Positions 18,298 through 27,949 of a stretch of 64,000 nucleotides of DNA are shown in pieces (the first letter of the stretch is position 1; each line of letters begins with the position of its first letter). Under the pieces are notes generated by a model, which made no database searches, had not been told where the DNA came from, and saw only the letters and a program-made list of their open reading frames with translations. The DNA is from UBA6107 sp964533735 (lineage in GTDB: Bacteria > Chloroflexota > Anaerolineae > Anaerolineales > Anaerolineaceae), in the NCBI GenBank assembly GCA_964533735.1, contig CAZHMD010000005.1, forward strand, positions 99,015-163,014. The letters run 5' to 3'. A program made the position numbers and the translations under genes.

Positions 18298-18738
18298 TTA
18301 TTTTTTCAGGATCTTAAATAGATCGAAAAGTCGCTTTATCCCTGCTGAATAACTGTTTGCTTTTATAACAGGTCCAACAAGGTTTTTGCTTAAAAATTGG
18401 GTCGTACCTTTTAGTGTGTTCACGGTATCAACTGTGGATTTAAGGATGGGTTTAATCTCATTTTGAACGAGATTGATCAGTGTGGAAACCTGGAGAACCA
18501 GGACCACCATTACTACCCCGATCACAACCGACTCCAACGCCAGGAAGATGATGAAAATATCCCTTACCTGGGCAGTTGTTGAGGCGTCTGCGCGAGCGAG
18601 GAAGAAGATGCCGGTTATGATCAATCCAACAATCAACACAATGATCAGGATCAACAGCCATAATTTACTTTTCCGTTCTGGCACCGGCAAAGTTGGTTCT
18701 GAAGATTCTTCCGTAAATTCCTGATATTGATCTTCCAT
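18298..18738 (-). CDS. Small two-TM membrane protein
   Basis: 146 aa. An acidic N-terminus is followed by two hydrophobic segments (about residues 27-47 and 62-85) and a C-terminal helix containing NEIKPILKSTVDTVNTLKGT. The layout resembles DUF948-like proteins, which often sit next to YtxH proteins, as here. The function is unknown. Confidence 0.65.
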   Translation of the reverse strand: MEDQYQEFTEESSEPTLPVPERKSKLWLLILIIVLIVGLIITGIFFLARADASTTAQVRDIFIIFLALESVVIGVVMVVLVLQVSTLINLVQNEIKPILKSTVDTVNTLKGTTQFLSKNLVGPVIKANSYSAGIKRLFDLFKILKK

Positions 18739-18868
18739 AGTGAAATGATTATAGCATAAAGAATATAGCGCTTTGTCAAGACCGCTGATTCTCTAGTAGG
18801 GCAGCCAGGAGAATCAGAAAAACCTCATTTGCATTGCCCGGTGGCGTGTGTTAAACTTAACGATTGCA

Positions 18869-19471
18869 ATGATAACGAAATTGGTATCAAGTCTTGTAAT
18901 TTTCTTTTTAATCAGTCTGAATCCCCAGGCTCAGGGAGATTCGGTCAGATTAACCTACCCTGGTGTTGGTGATTCTGTCCAGGGAATTGTTGAAATTACT
19001 GGGACAGTATCCACCGGTTCGTTTAATTATGCTGAGGTATTCTTTGCTTATACTGCAGTCGATAATCTGAACTGGTTTTTGATCGGGCGAATTGACCAAC
19101 CAGTTACTTCCGGTGTGATCGCCAGATGGGATACAACCACGATAACGGATGGAGTCTATCAGTTAAAATTGCGCGTCCATTACCGGGATGAAAGTGTCGA
19201 GGAAATCAATATCAATCCGGTGATCGTGCGTAACTATTCGATCCTTCCGACGAATACTCCGATTGTGGAAGATGATTCTTCGATTAACATGGCAACAATC
19301 GCAAGCCCGACTTCAGCAATCGTATTTGCAACGGCATTACCTGACAATCCGGCTTCCACTTCGAGCGCATCGCTCCAGCGCAGCGCAACAGTTGGATTAG
19401 TCGTTGCTGGAGTTTCGTTGATGTCCTTATTCGGGATAGGACTGATCCGAAGACGAAAACATTTAAAGTAA
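18869..19471 (+). CDS. Secreted, C-terminally anchored Ig-like protein
   Basis: 200 aa from ATG 18869 (a GTG 21 nt upstream is possible). A signal peptide is followed by one Ig-like or bacterial-interaction beta domain (about 30-125; PGVGDSVQGIVEITGTVSTG to YQLKLRVHYRDE). A Thr/Pro/Ser linker then leads to a C-terminal TM helix with a short basic tail (RRRKHLK). It was probably exported by Sec and anchored at the outer face of the membrane. It is unlikely to be an enzyme. It lies just upstream of pth. Confidence 0.65.
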   Translation: MITKLVSSLVIFFLISLNPQAQGDSVRLTYPGVGDSVQGIVEITGTVSTGSFNYAEVFFAYTAVDNLNWFLIGRIDQPVTSGVIARWDTTTITDGVYQLKLRVHYRDESVEEININPVIVRNYSILPTNTPIVEDDSSINMATIASPTSAIVFATALPDNPASTSSASLQRSATVGLVVAGVSLMSLFGIGLIRRRKHLK

Positions 19472-19486
19472 AAAAGGAAAAAATCA

Positions 19487-20107
19487 GTGCTTTCACAATT
19501 ATTCCATTCATTAAAATCTCCAGGCGCTTCAGGATCGCTTCCATACCTGATCGTTGGTCTTGGAAATCCGGGTCGAATCTACCGACTCACCAGGCACAAC
19601 ATTGGTTTCATGGTCGTAGACCAAATTGCCAGTAATCTAAAGTGCTCATTATCAAAAGTGCAGGGAAAGGCAATCGTTGGAATGTGTAGGATGGACACGA
19701 ATAGGATAATCCTGGCCAAACCCCATACGTTTATGAATCTCTCTGGGGTAGCTGTTTCCAGTTTGGTTCGATTTTATAAAATTGACCTCGAGCATTTGAT
19801 CGTCATTCATGATGACGTGGATGTTCCCTTTGGGCAGATACGCCTTCGACCTGGTGGGGGATCAGCGGGACAAAAAGGAGTTGAGTCGATTATTGAAAAG
19901 CTGGGTACCAAGTCATTCCCGAGGTTGCGCATGGGTATTGGTCAACCACCCGGGCGGATGGACTCGGCTGATTATGTTCTTCTGCCATTTGGTAAAGAAG
20001 ACGAAGAAGGTTTGAGCGGGTACCTTGAGCGCGCGGCTGAGGCTGTTAGATGTTTTGTCACTGAAGGGTTGGAAGTGGCAATGAACCGGTATAACCCAAA
20101 GATCTAA
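19487..20107 (+). CDS. pth: Peptidyl-tRNA hydrolase
   Basis: 206 aa from GTG 19487, with AAGGAAA upstream. Family motifs: VGLGNPGRIYRLTRHNIGF (catalytic His in RHNIGF), KPHTFMNLSG, IHDDVDVPFGQIRLRPGGG with the catalytic Asp, and GQKGVESIIEKLGT. It releases tRNA from peptidyl-tRNA that dropped off ribosomes. It is followed one base later by mfd, so an operon is likely. The N-terminus has about 15 extra residues compared with typical Pth. Confidence 0.95.
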   Translation: MLSQLFHSLKSPGASGSLPYLIVGLGNPGRIYRLTRHNIGFMVVDQIASNLKCSLSKVQGKAIVGMCRMDTNRIILAKPHTFMNLSGVAVSSLVRFYKIDLEHLIVIHDDVDVPFGQIRLRPGGGSAGQKGVESIIEKLGTKSFPRLRMGIGQPPGRMDSADYVLLPFGKEDEEGLSGYLERAAEAVRCFVTEGLEVAMNRYNPKI

Positions 20108-20108
20108 T

Positions 20109-23100
20109 ATGCTCGACCTTATTCGCAACCATCCAAAATATCAACAAGTGCTGGATGATATTAAGGTTGGTCAGTGTAATTATGGATTAGGCTTAACCCG
20201 CCCGGCGCGGTTGGCAATTATTTCTACTTTGAGTCTCGATCTGAATATCCCCATCCTTGTAATCACCGATCGGGCTGACCGATCAGCGATGATGCTGGAC
20301 GAACTGGGTTATTGGCTGCCAGACAATCCCCGGCTGCTGTTTCCTGAACCAAACCCGATGTTTTACGAAAAGGCAAGCTGGGGTGCGATCACCCGCCGTG
20401 AACGCCTGACTGCATTGAGTACTCTGGCAAGTTACCACATTCCCGGCATCGGTAAGCCCGAAAAACCACCGATACTGATCACATCGCTGCGTGCGGTAAT
20501 GACCAGGACCATCCCGAGGCGGGATTTCATCATCGCCAGCAAGAAAATTCACGCCAATCAAACAGTACCGCCAGGTGAATTACGGAGAGCCTGGGTTGAG
20601 CAAGGTTACGAAGCGGTTGAGGTCGTCCTGGAGCAGGGGCAATTCTCGCAGCGAGGGGGGATCCTGGATATATGGGGAGCCTCTGAACACTTTCCTGTTC
20701 GGCTTGATTTCTTCGGGGACGTGATCGAATCGATCAGGCAATTTGATCCAACAACCCAACGCACGGTGAGCAGTGTTGAAGAGGTGATGATCACTCCAGC
20801 GAGAGAATTTCTGACCGGGAATCATCCAACCACCGATGTACAAGAAAAACCAGATGAAACTCAAATCCCCGTATTCCACCCCATGCCGGCAACCATCCTG
20901 GATTATTTGCCTAAACAAGCCTTGGTTATCATCGATAACCTGGCAAATTTACAGACTTTTGGTGAAGAAATTGAAGAACAAGCCCTAAAACTTCGGAGAG
21001 AATCCATCGAAGAGGGCATCATGTCCCCCGATTTTCCTCTGCCTTACGTCACCTGGTCAGAAGTTCTGGATACAGTAGAAACACGACGCTGGATAGAATT
21101 AGGGCGGACTAACGACCCCGATGGAGACTCTTTGGGGTTGATATTTCAACCCGAAAACCGTTTCGGTGGGCAGTTACAGAACTTTATTGATTTCCTTGAC
21201 GAAATCTGCAAAAAAAATCAACGCGTCACGATTGTATCAAGGCAGATTTCCCGTTTGAAGGAGATTTGGGAAGGGCAAAAAGGGACCTGCGAGGGCAGGG
21301 ACTTCACCTTTTTTGAAGGGTCACTAACTGAAGGCTGGTGCTTAAATCTGGATGATGACACCCAGGCGCACCTGTTCTCAGACAGCGAGATTTTTGGCTG
21401 GGAACGTCCTCACTTGCGAGCACGAACCCACATCACTTATCAACCCCCCGAATCTTCCTATGCCGACCTGAATCCTGGAGATTGGGTTGTGCACGTGGAT
21501 CATGGGATCGGCAGATTTGTGAGCCTGGTCAAACGCTCACTGGAAGGGATCGAACGCGAATTCTTACTGGTGGAATACGAAAACAGGGACCAATTGTATG
21601 TGCCCATCCACCAGGCTGACCGGATAAGCCGGTATATCGGACCCTATGGTGAACCACCTCGGCCAACACGCCTGGGCGGAACTGAATGGAACCAGACCAA
21701 GCAAAATGTGCGCCAGGAAGTGGTGAAGGTTGCCCAGGATTTACTCGAATTGTATGCCAGGCGTCAAACCGCGGTTGGTTTTGCTTTCTCCAAGGATCAA
21801 CCATGGCAGAAGGAACTTGAAACTAGTTTCCCGTATGTGGAAACCGAAGACCAGTTGAAAGCCATTAACGAAGTCAAAAACGACATGGAAACTTCCCGCC
21901 CAATGGACCGCTTGCTTTGTGGGGATGTAGGGTACGGGAAAACGGAAGTTGCCTTAAGGGCTGCGTTTAAGTCTGTCATGGACAGCAAGCAAGTGGCCAT
22001 CCTCGTCCCGACCACCGTACTAGCCCAGCAACACTTTGAAACGTTTAAGCAGCGATTGTCCATGTACCCGGTCAGTATTGAAATGCTATCTCGCTTTCGG
22101 ACAGCTAAAGAGCAGGATGAGATCATTTTGAAACTGGCTCTTGGAGAAGTGGACATTGTCATCGGCACACATCGATTGCTGACCGCCGATGTGACCTTTA
22201 AGGACCTTGGTCTGGTGATAATTGACGAAGAGCAACGTTTTGGGGTTACTCACAAAGAGCATTTTAAAAAATTACGCACCGAAGTTGATGTTTTAACCCT
22301 TACTGCCACACCAATTCCAAGGACCTTGTACATGGCGTTAACTGGTGCCAGGGACATCTCGGTTATTAATACCCCTCCCGCCGAAAGATTGCCTATCATT
22401 ACCCATATCGGACCCTATTCTCCCAAGATCGTGGGACAGGCGATCACGCGTGAAATGGAAAGAGGTGGGCAGGTTTTTTTTGTGCATAACCGCGTGCAAA
22501 CGATCGAAGCCATGCGCAAGCATATCGAGACGCTTGTACCCGAGGCAAGGGTATCCATCGCCCACGGTCAAATGCATGAGAGCGAACTGTCGTCTGTGAT
22601 GACAAAATTTACCAAAGCTGAGATCGACGTGTTGTTGTGTACCTCGATCATCGAGTCTGGGTTGGATATCCCGAATGCGAATACTTTGATCGTTGACCGC
22701 GGCGATACCTTTGGACTTGCCCAACTCTATCAATTACGCGGCAGGGTAGGGCGTGGCAATCACCGTGCGTATGCCTACTTTTTCAGGCATAGAAAGCGAC
22801 TTCCCACATTTGAAGGGCAGGAACGGCTAGAGACGATCGCTGAAAACACACAATTAGGTGCGGGATACTCCATTGCAATGCGCGACCTGGAAATGCGTGG
22901 CGCAGGAGAAATGCTCGGTACCCGCCAATCCGGGTATATCGCCAGCGTCGGGTTTCACCTGTATACCCGCATGCTCTCAAATGCAGTGGTTGAACTGCGA
23001 AAAGATAAGCCTGACCTGGAATCCATGCAAAAGATCTTTGAATTTGCAAGAGAACACAACCCGGTGAGCGTGGACCTGCCGCTCCCGGTGAGCATACCCC

Positions 23101-23483
23101 TGGATTATGTTCCCGACCAAACCCTGCGATTGCAGATTTACCGGCGTATAGCGGCAATTGCCAGTGAACACGATTTGGAGCAATTAACCGAAGAATTCAA
23201 GGACAGGTTCGGGAAGATCGTTGAACCGGTCGAGAACCTGCTCTTTCAATTACGTATCAGGTTGTTGGGGGAACAGGCTGGCTTGGCGTCAATCACTAAT
23301 GAGGGAGAGCAGATCGTTCTGCGTTTCCCAATTCCTCCAGAGGGAATCCCGCCTCGAGATTTACCACCTCTCGGCTACCAGACGCGCACTGGCAAGAATT
23401 CGTATTGGATGCGCTTCGACTCAGAATCTGGCGAGTGGAAGGAAAGGTTAATTCAGGTATTGACCGATATAATCAGATTATGA
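20109..23483 (+). CDS. mfd: Transcription-repair coupling factor Mfd
   Basis: 1124 aa, close to the usual length. Domains in order: UvrB-homology region (QRGGILDIW), RNA-polymerase-interaction domain (about 465-540), RecG-like translocase with Walker A GDVGYGKTE (about 600), DEEQ box IIDEEQRFG, motif III TATPIPRTLY, motif VI QLRGRVGRG, and the C-terminal TRCF domain. It removes RNA polymerase stalled at lesions and recruits UvrA. uvrB lies 2 kb downstream. Its stop overlaps the start of the response regulator (ATGA). Confidence 0.97.
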   Translation: MLDLIRNHPKYQQVLDDIKVGQCNYGLGLTRPARLAIISTLSLDLNIPILVITDRADRSAMMLDELGYWLPDNPRLLFPEPNPMFYEKASWGAITRRERLTALSTLASYHIPGIGKPEKPPILITSLRAVMTRTIPRRDFIIASKKIHANQTVPPGELRRAWVEQGYEAVEVVLEQGQFSQRGGILDIWGASEHFPVRLDFFGDVIESIRQFDPTTQRTVSSVEEVMITPAREFLTGNHPTTDVQEKPDETQIPVFHPMPATILDYLPKQALVIIDNLANLQTFGEEIEEQALKLRRESIEEGIMSPDFPLPYVTWSEVLDTVETRRWIELGRTNDPDGDSLGLIFQPENRFGGQLQNFIDFLDEICKKNQRVTIVSRQISRLKEIWEGQKGTCEGRDFTFFEGSLTEGWCLNLDDDTQAHLFSDSEIFGWERPHLRARTHITYQPPESSYADLNPGDWVVHVDHGIGRFVSLVKRSLEGIEREFLLVEYENRDQLYVPIHQADRISRYIGPYGEPPRPTRLGGTEWNQTKQNVRQEVVKVAQDLLELYARRQTAVGFAFSKDQPWQKELETSFPYVETEDQLKAINEVKNDMETSRPMDRLLCGDVGYGKTEVALRAAFKSVMDSKQVAILVPTTVLAQQHFETFKQRLSMYPVSIEMLSRFRTAKEQDEIILKLALGEVDIVIGTHRLLTADVTFKDLGLVIIDEEQRFGVTHKEHFKKLRTEVDVLTLTATPIPRTLYMALTGARDISVINTPPAERLPIITHIGPYSPKIVGQAITREMERGGQVFFVHNRVQTIEAMRKHIETLVPEARVSIAHGQMHESELSSVMTKFTKAEIDVLLCTSIIESGLDIPNANTLIVDRGDTFGLAQLYQLRGRVGRGNHRAYAYFFRHRKRLPTFEGQERLETIAENTQLGAGYSIAMRDLEMRGAGEMLGTRQSGYIASVGFHLYTRMLSNAVVELRKDKPDLESMQKIFEFAREHNPVSVDLPLPVSIPLDYVPDQTLRLQIYRRIAAIASEHDLEQLTEEFKDRFGKIVEPVENLLFQLRIRLLGEQAGLASITNEGEQIVLRFPIPPEGIPPRDLPPLGYQTRTGKNSYWMRFDSESGEWKERLIQVLTDIIRL

Positions 23484-24169
23484 AAAAGGTACTAGTAATT
23501 GAAGATGAACCCACACTACTCAGGATCCTGCAATCCTATCTTGAGAAAGAAGGGTATGCAGTAATTTCTGCCATGCGAGGTGACACGGGTTTTGACCTGA
23601 GCCTCACCGAGAACCCTGATTTGATCCTGCTTGATCTCAATTTGCCCGGAATGGATGGGATAGATGTCGCCAGGGGAATCCTGAAGCAAAAATCCATTCC
23701 GATTATCATGGTCACCGCCCGGGTGGAAGAAAGTGATAAACTGCTTGGATTGGAACTGGGAGCAGATGACTACATCAGTAAACCGTTTTCTCCGCGGGAA
23801 GTAGTTGCGCGGGTCAAAACTGTCTTACGCCGCAGTGAAAAAAATGTTCCACCCCAGACAATTGTGGAATTTAAGGAATTATCAATTAACCTGGACACCA
23901 GGCTGGTAAAACGAGGTGATGAAGTAATTGAACTTACACCTTCAGAGTATGACATTTGCCTCCTGATGGTTCAAAACCCGGGGAGGGTTTATTCCAGACT
24001 GCAATTGTTGGAAGTCATCCAGGGTGAGGCATACGAAGGATATGAACGCACAATTGACGCGCATATCAAAAACCTGAGAGCAAAAATCGAATTTGATCCA
24101 AAGAATCCGAAATTTATAAAGACAGTTTTTGGAGTGGGCTATCGTACTTCACGGATTGATGAGGAATAA
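23480..24169 (+). CDS. OmpR/PhoB-family response regulator
   Basis: 229 aa. The start ATG 23480 overlaps the mfd stop codon by 4 nt. The receiver domain has the phosphoacceptor Asp in LLDLNLPGMDG and the Lys in YISKPFSPRE. The C-terminal winged HTH (about 130-225) ends in FIKTVFGVGYRTSR. It is cotranscribed with the sensor kinase directly after it. The regulon is unknown. Confidence 0.93.
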   Translation: MKKVLVIEDEPTLLRILQSYLEKEGYAVISAMRGDTGFDLSLTENPDLILLDLNLPGMDGIDVARGILKQKSIPIIMVTARVEESDKLLGLELGADDYISKPFSPREVVARVKTVLRRSEKNVPPQTIVEFKELSINLDTRLVKRGDEVIELTPSEYDICLLMVQNPGRVYSRLQLLEVIQGEAYEGYERTIDAHIKNLRAKIEFDPKNPKFIKTVFGVGYRTSRIDEE

Positions 24170-25558
24170 ATGAGATTCTCATTAACAACCAAGATGGCAC
24201 TCGCTTTCACAACAGTAGTTCTAATCGCCATTATCGGAATTGTTGTTTTTACCACCTCAGATAGTAACCGCCAACTTACAAATTATATGAACCGGGGTGC
24301 ATTATTTGGCATCGAAAACTTGATTTCCAACCTGGAAGAACATTACCAAAAAGCAGGAAGTTGGAATGGGGTGGAATCGACTTTTACAACTAGTCCTCGG
24401 GGAAATAATAACTCGAGGATGTCTATGTACCAGTTCACTCTAACGGATTCAAAAGGCGTTGTCCAATGGAGCAATAGCGGCGTACAACCAGGTACATTCT
24501 ATTCGGGAAAATACAAGAAAGAGGGGCTCAAGCTTGTAAACTCAGCGGGAGAAACCGTCGGGTATTTAGTTGTGAAGGAGAACGGTGGACCAGTTGCGAA
24601 CCAGGTCACTCCATTTATTGAGCGGATGAACCGGGCTCTGGTTTGGGCTGGTATTATTGCTGGAATTGCGGCACTTGTATTGGCAATTTTCATCTCCCGG
24701 CAGTTACTCAAACCCGTTGCTGCCTTGATGCACGCAGCAACCAGTATTTCTTCTGGAGATTTATCAGCACGGGTGAACATTTCCAGCAAGGATGAATTTC
24801 ACACTCTCGGCACCACCTTTAACCAAATGGCTGAAAATATCCAAAGCAGTGATGAGCGCAAGAAAGCTTTAACAGCAGATGTAGCGCATGAACTCCGAAC
24901 ACCTTTATCGGTCCAAAAAGCACAACTCGAAGCCATGATTGATGGGGTTATCCCAACCAATGCGGATAATCTGCAGGCAATTTCCAATCAAACTGATGTT
25001 CTTACGCGCCTGGTGGATGATCTGCGAACATTGGCATTGACCGATTCGAAAGAACTTCAGTTGGATTTGCAGTTAATTAAATTGGATGAAGTTTTGGTAA
25101 GTTTAGTGGAATCTCTTCGACCGCAGATCTCACTTGGTAATACGAAAATTGTTTATGAATTTGATCAAACCAGTAGGGGGCAGGCGGTATGGATCGATAC
25201 AGGCCGACTGTCGCAGGTGATGCAAAACCTCCTGACTAACGCTCTGCGTTATGGAAAAAGTGGCGGGACAATTCAGGTTAGCTTGATCAAGGATCATTTA
25301 TCCCTGGTGATTAGAATCCACGATGACGGCAAGGGGATCCCTGAAGATGCGCTGCCGCATCTATTTGAGCGTTTTTACAGGCACGATAAAGCCCGGGGTA
25401 GAGATTCCGGAGGTACCGGTTTGGGTCTATCGATCGCAAAAAACCTTGTGTCTCTGATGGACGGTGAAATCAGTGCAATGAATGCTCCATCCGGAGGAGC
25501 TGTATTTGAAGTCCGCTTCCCAGTTGTGCAGGAAAACGAAGTTAATCATAAGAAATAA
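24170..25558 (+). CDS. Membrane sensor histidine kinase
   Basis: 462 aa. TM1 (about 8-27), an extracytoplasmic domain of about 130 residues, TM2 (about 158-178), HAMP, HisKA with the phosphorylated His in VAHELRTPLS (about residue 240), and HATPase_c with HLFERFYRHD and GTGLGLSIAKNLV. The pair with 23480-24169 has the order RR then HK with no gap between the genes. The ligand of the outer domain is unknown; unlike the kinase at 48258 it is not Met-rich. Confidence 0.93.
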   Translation: MRFSLTTKMALAFTTVVLIAIIGIVVFTTSDSNRQLTNYMNRGALFGIENLISNLEEHYQKAGSWNGVESTFTTSPRGNNNSRMSMYQFTLTDSKGVVQWSNSGVQPGTFYSGKYKKEGLKLVNSAGETVGYLVVKENGGPVANQVTPFIERMNRALVWAGIIAGIAALVLAIFISRQLLKPVAALMHAATSISSGDLSARVNISSKDEFHTLGTTFNQMAENIQSSDERKKALTADVAHELRTPLSVQKAQLEAMIDGVIPTNADNLQAISNQTDVLTRLVDDLRTLALTDSKELQLDLQLIKLDEVLVSLVESLRPQISLGNTKIVYEFDQTSRGQAVWIDTGRLSQVMQNLLTNALRYGKSGGTIQVSLIKDHLSLVIRIHDDGKGIPEDALPHLFERFYRHDKARGRDSGGTGLGLSIAKNLVSLMDGEISAMNAPSGGAVFEVRFPVVQENEVNHKK

Positions 25559-25606
25559 AGAACATATGTGCTATAATCGTTTCAACGCGATTAAAAAGGA
25601 GTTTTG

Positions 25607-27652
25607 ATGTCCTTTAAACTTCATGCACCGTATCAACCTACGGGCGATCAGCCTGATGCCATCCGCGAATTGATCAAAGGAGTTAAATCCGGTTACCGCA
25701 ACCAGGTACTCCTCGGGGCAACCGGTACTGGCAAGACATTTACTGTTGCCAATATTATCCAGGAATTGCAGATGCCTGCACTGGTGATGGCACACAATAA
25801 AACCCTGGCTGCACAGCTTTACAGCGAGTTCAAGGAGTTCTTTCCGGAAAACGCGGTGGAGTATTTTGTATCCTACTATGATTATTACCAGCCTGAAGCA
25901 TATGTTCCACGGCATGACTTATATATCGAAAAAGAAACAGATATCAACGAAGAAATAGACCGCATGCGCCTGGCTGCGACCACGGCGCTCATGTCCCGCA
26001 AGGATGTCATCATCGTGGCTTCCGTGTCTTGTATTTATGGGTTGGGAAACCCTGAAGCGTATGGAAACGTTGTTGTCAAACTGGATACAGGCGGCATCTA
26101 CCGCCGTAATGCTTTACTCCGGCAGTTAATCGAAAGTCAGTATCAGCGCAATGATCTTGAACTTCGCCCAGGCGTTTTTCGCGTGCGGGGGGATACGATC
26201 GAGATATTCCCGGCTTATGAGGAAAAGAAGGCATTCCGCTTAAGTTTCTTTGGTGATGAAGTTGAGAAAATACTCGAATTCAGCCCGCTCACCGGAGAGA
26301 TTTACCAGGAGCCAACTCACGTTGAAATTTACCCGGCGAAACATTACATCGCCAGTGAGAACAGGTTGGATCAAGCCATTAAAGATATTGAAAACGAGTT
26401 GGACGCTCAAATGAAATACTTCAACGCCAACAACCGGCTGCTTGAAGGCCAGCGCATTGAACAAAGATGCCGTTATGACTTGGAGATGCTCAAGGAAGTT
26501 GGTTATTGTTCAGGAATTGAGAACTATTCCAGGCACCTGGACCAACGCCCGCCAGGTTCACCTCCATGGACATTGATGGATTATCTCCCCAGCGAGTATT
26601 TGTTGATCCTGGATGAATCACACATGACTGTCCCGCAAATTCGCGGCATGTATAACGGAGACCAATCTCGCAAGGGAACCCTGGTGGAATATGGTTTTCG
26701 CCTGCCCAGCGCCATGGATAACCGCCCCTTAACCTTCGAGGAATTCAGGAAGCGAATGGGATATACCATTTACACTTCAGCAACCCCGGCTGAGTATGAA
26801 TTGAAACTGGCCGACCAGGTGGTTGAACAGATCATCCGACCTACCGGTCTCGTTGATCCTCAGGTTGAGGTGCGTCCTACCAAAGGGCAGGTGGATGATC
26901 TTTACAGTGAAATTAAAAAGCGCACAGAGAATGGTGAACGTGTGCTGGTCACTACGCTAACCAAACGCATGGCAGAGGACCTCTCTGATTACCTGCTGGA
27001 GTTGGGAGTGAAGGTTAATTATCTTCATTCGGAGGTTGAAACATTGGAACGAGTGGGCATCCTGCGCGATCTGCGTATGGGTATCTTTGATGTACTCGTC
27101 GGGATAAACTTGCTGCGGGAGGGGCTTGATCTGCCGGAAGTTTCGATGGTGGCCATCCTGGATGCGGATAAACAGGGCTTCCTGCGCTCAGGCACAGCCC
27201 TGATCCAGACAATCGGCAGAGCAGCACGTAATGTAAATGGAAAAGTCATCATGTACGCTGATGTGATGACCGATGCGATGAAGTTTGCGATTGAAGAAAC
27301 GAACCGCAGGCGAGCCAAACAGGTGGCTTATAACACCAAGAACGGAATAGAACCTTTTACGATTGTAAAAGCAGTGCATGACATCACGGAGCGTCTTGCC
27401 AACCCGCAGGGAATTGCTGAGAAGCGGGGAAGCTACAAAGCTGGAGAGAAAAATTCAATGATGCCGGTCAATGAGATCAAACGCTTGATCGCTGAATTGG
27501 ATCTCCAGATGAAACAAGCCGCCAAAGAACTGGCTTTTGAACAGGCAGCGGTATTACGCGACCAGATATTGGACTTACGCAAGTTACTGGCGGAAGAATC
27601 CAACCTTCCACCCTGGCAGAAAGCACGGTTGATGGCAGGAGAAATTGATTAA
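25607..27652 (+). CDS. uvrB: Excinuclease ABC subunit B
   Basis: 681 aa from ATG 25607, with AAGGAG site (a TTG is one codon before). Walker A LLGATGTGKT, the beta-hairpin FVSYYDYYQPEAYVP, DEXX-box ILDESH, motif VI QTIGRAARN and a C-terminal UVR helical hairpin (FEQAAVLRDQILDL). UvrB verifies DNA damage in nucleotide excision repair with UvrA and UvrC. A -10 element TATAAT lies at 25572-25577. Confidence 0.97.
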   Translation: MSFKLHAPYQPTGDQPDAIRELIKGVKSGYRNQVLLGATGTGKTFTVANIIQELQMPALVMAHNKTLAAQLYSEFKEFFPENAVEYFVSYYDYYQPEAYVPRHDLYIEKETDINEEIDRMRLAATTALMSRKDVIIVASVSCIYGLGNPEAYGNVVVKLDTGGIYRRNALLRQLIESQYQRNDLELRPGVFRVRGDTIEIFPAYEEKKAFRLSFFGDEVEKILEFSPLTGEIYQEPTHVEIYPAKHYIASENRLDQAIKDIENELDAQMKYFNANNRLLEGQRIEQRCRYDLEMLKEVGYCSGIENYSRHLDQRPPGSPPWTLMDYLPSEYLLILDESHMTVPQIRGMYNGDQSRKGTLVEYGFRLPSAMDNRPLTFEEFRKRMGYTIYTSATPAEYELKLADQVVEQIIRPTGLVDPQVEVRPTKGQVDDLYSEIKKRTENGERVLVTTLTKRMAEDLSDYLLELGVKVNYLHSEVETLERVGILRDLRMGIFDVLVGINLLREGLDLPEVSMVAILDADKQGFLRSGTALIQTIGRAARNVNGKVIMYADVMTDAMKFAIEETNRRRAKQVAYNTKNGIEPFTIVKAVHDITERLANPQGIAEKRGSYKAGEKNSMMPVNEIKRLIAELDLQMKQAAKELAFEQAAVLRDQILDLRKLLAEESNLPPWQKARLMAGEID

Positions 27653-27658
27653 GGTGGT

Positions 27659-27943
27659 TCAAGCGGTTGGGCGAATTGAAAACAGTGTAAAGGTGTTTTC
27701 TGCTGGAAGCCATTCACTGATCACATTAGTCACCAGTGAACCCGGATTTCCACTTTGTAGGGCTGAGTAGAGCTTATCCAGATTTGCACGATTACCTTCA
27801 GCCACCAGTTCAACATTTCCGTTTACAAGATTGCGCACCCACCCGGTTAACCCAAGTTGTTGGGCAATCTCCAAAACAAAGTAGCGGAAGCCAACTCCCT
27901 GCACACGTCCTTCGACAATTGCATGCAATTGATGATCTGGCAT
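27659..27943 (-). CDS. acyP: Acylphosphatase
   Basis: 94 aa, full length for the family. The active-site loop GRVQGVGFRYF contains the phosphate-binding Arg, and the catalytic Asn is in GWVRNLVNGNVEL. It hydrolyses acyl phosphates in the cytoplasm. It is the last gene of a minus-strand cluster downstream of the MA-type peptidase, 6 nt apart, and is convergent with uvrB. Confidence 0.93.
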   Translation of the reverse strand: MPDHQLHAIVEGRVQGVGFRYFVLEIAQQLGLTGWVRNLVNGNVELVAEGNRANLDKLYSALQSGNPGSLVTNVISEWLPAENTFTLFSIRPTA

Positions 27944-27949
27944 CCTGGA

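Noticed and set aside
20283..20918. Minus-strand frames inside mfd
   Set aside because: They are shadows of the strongly conserved mfd coding frame on the other strand.
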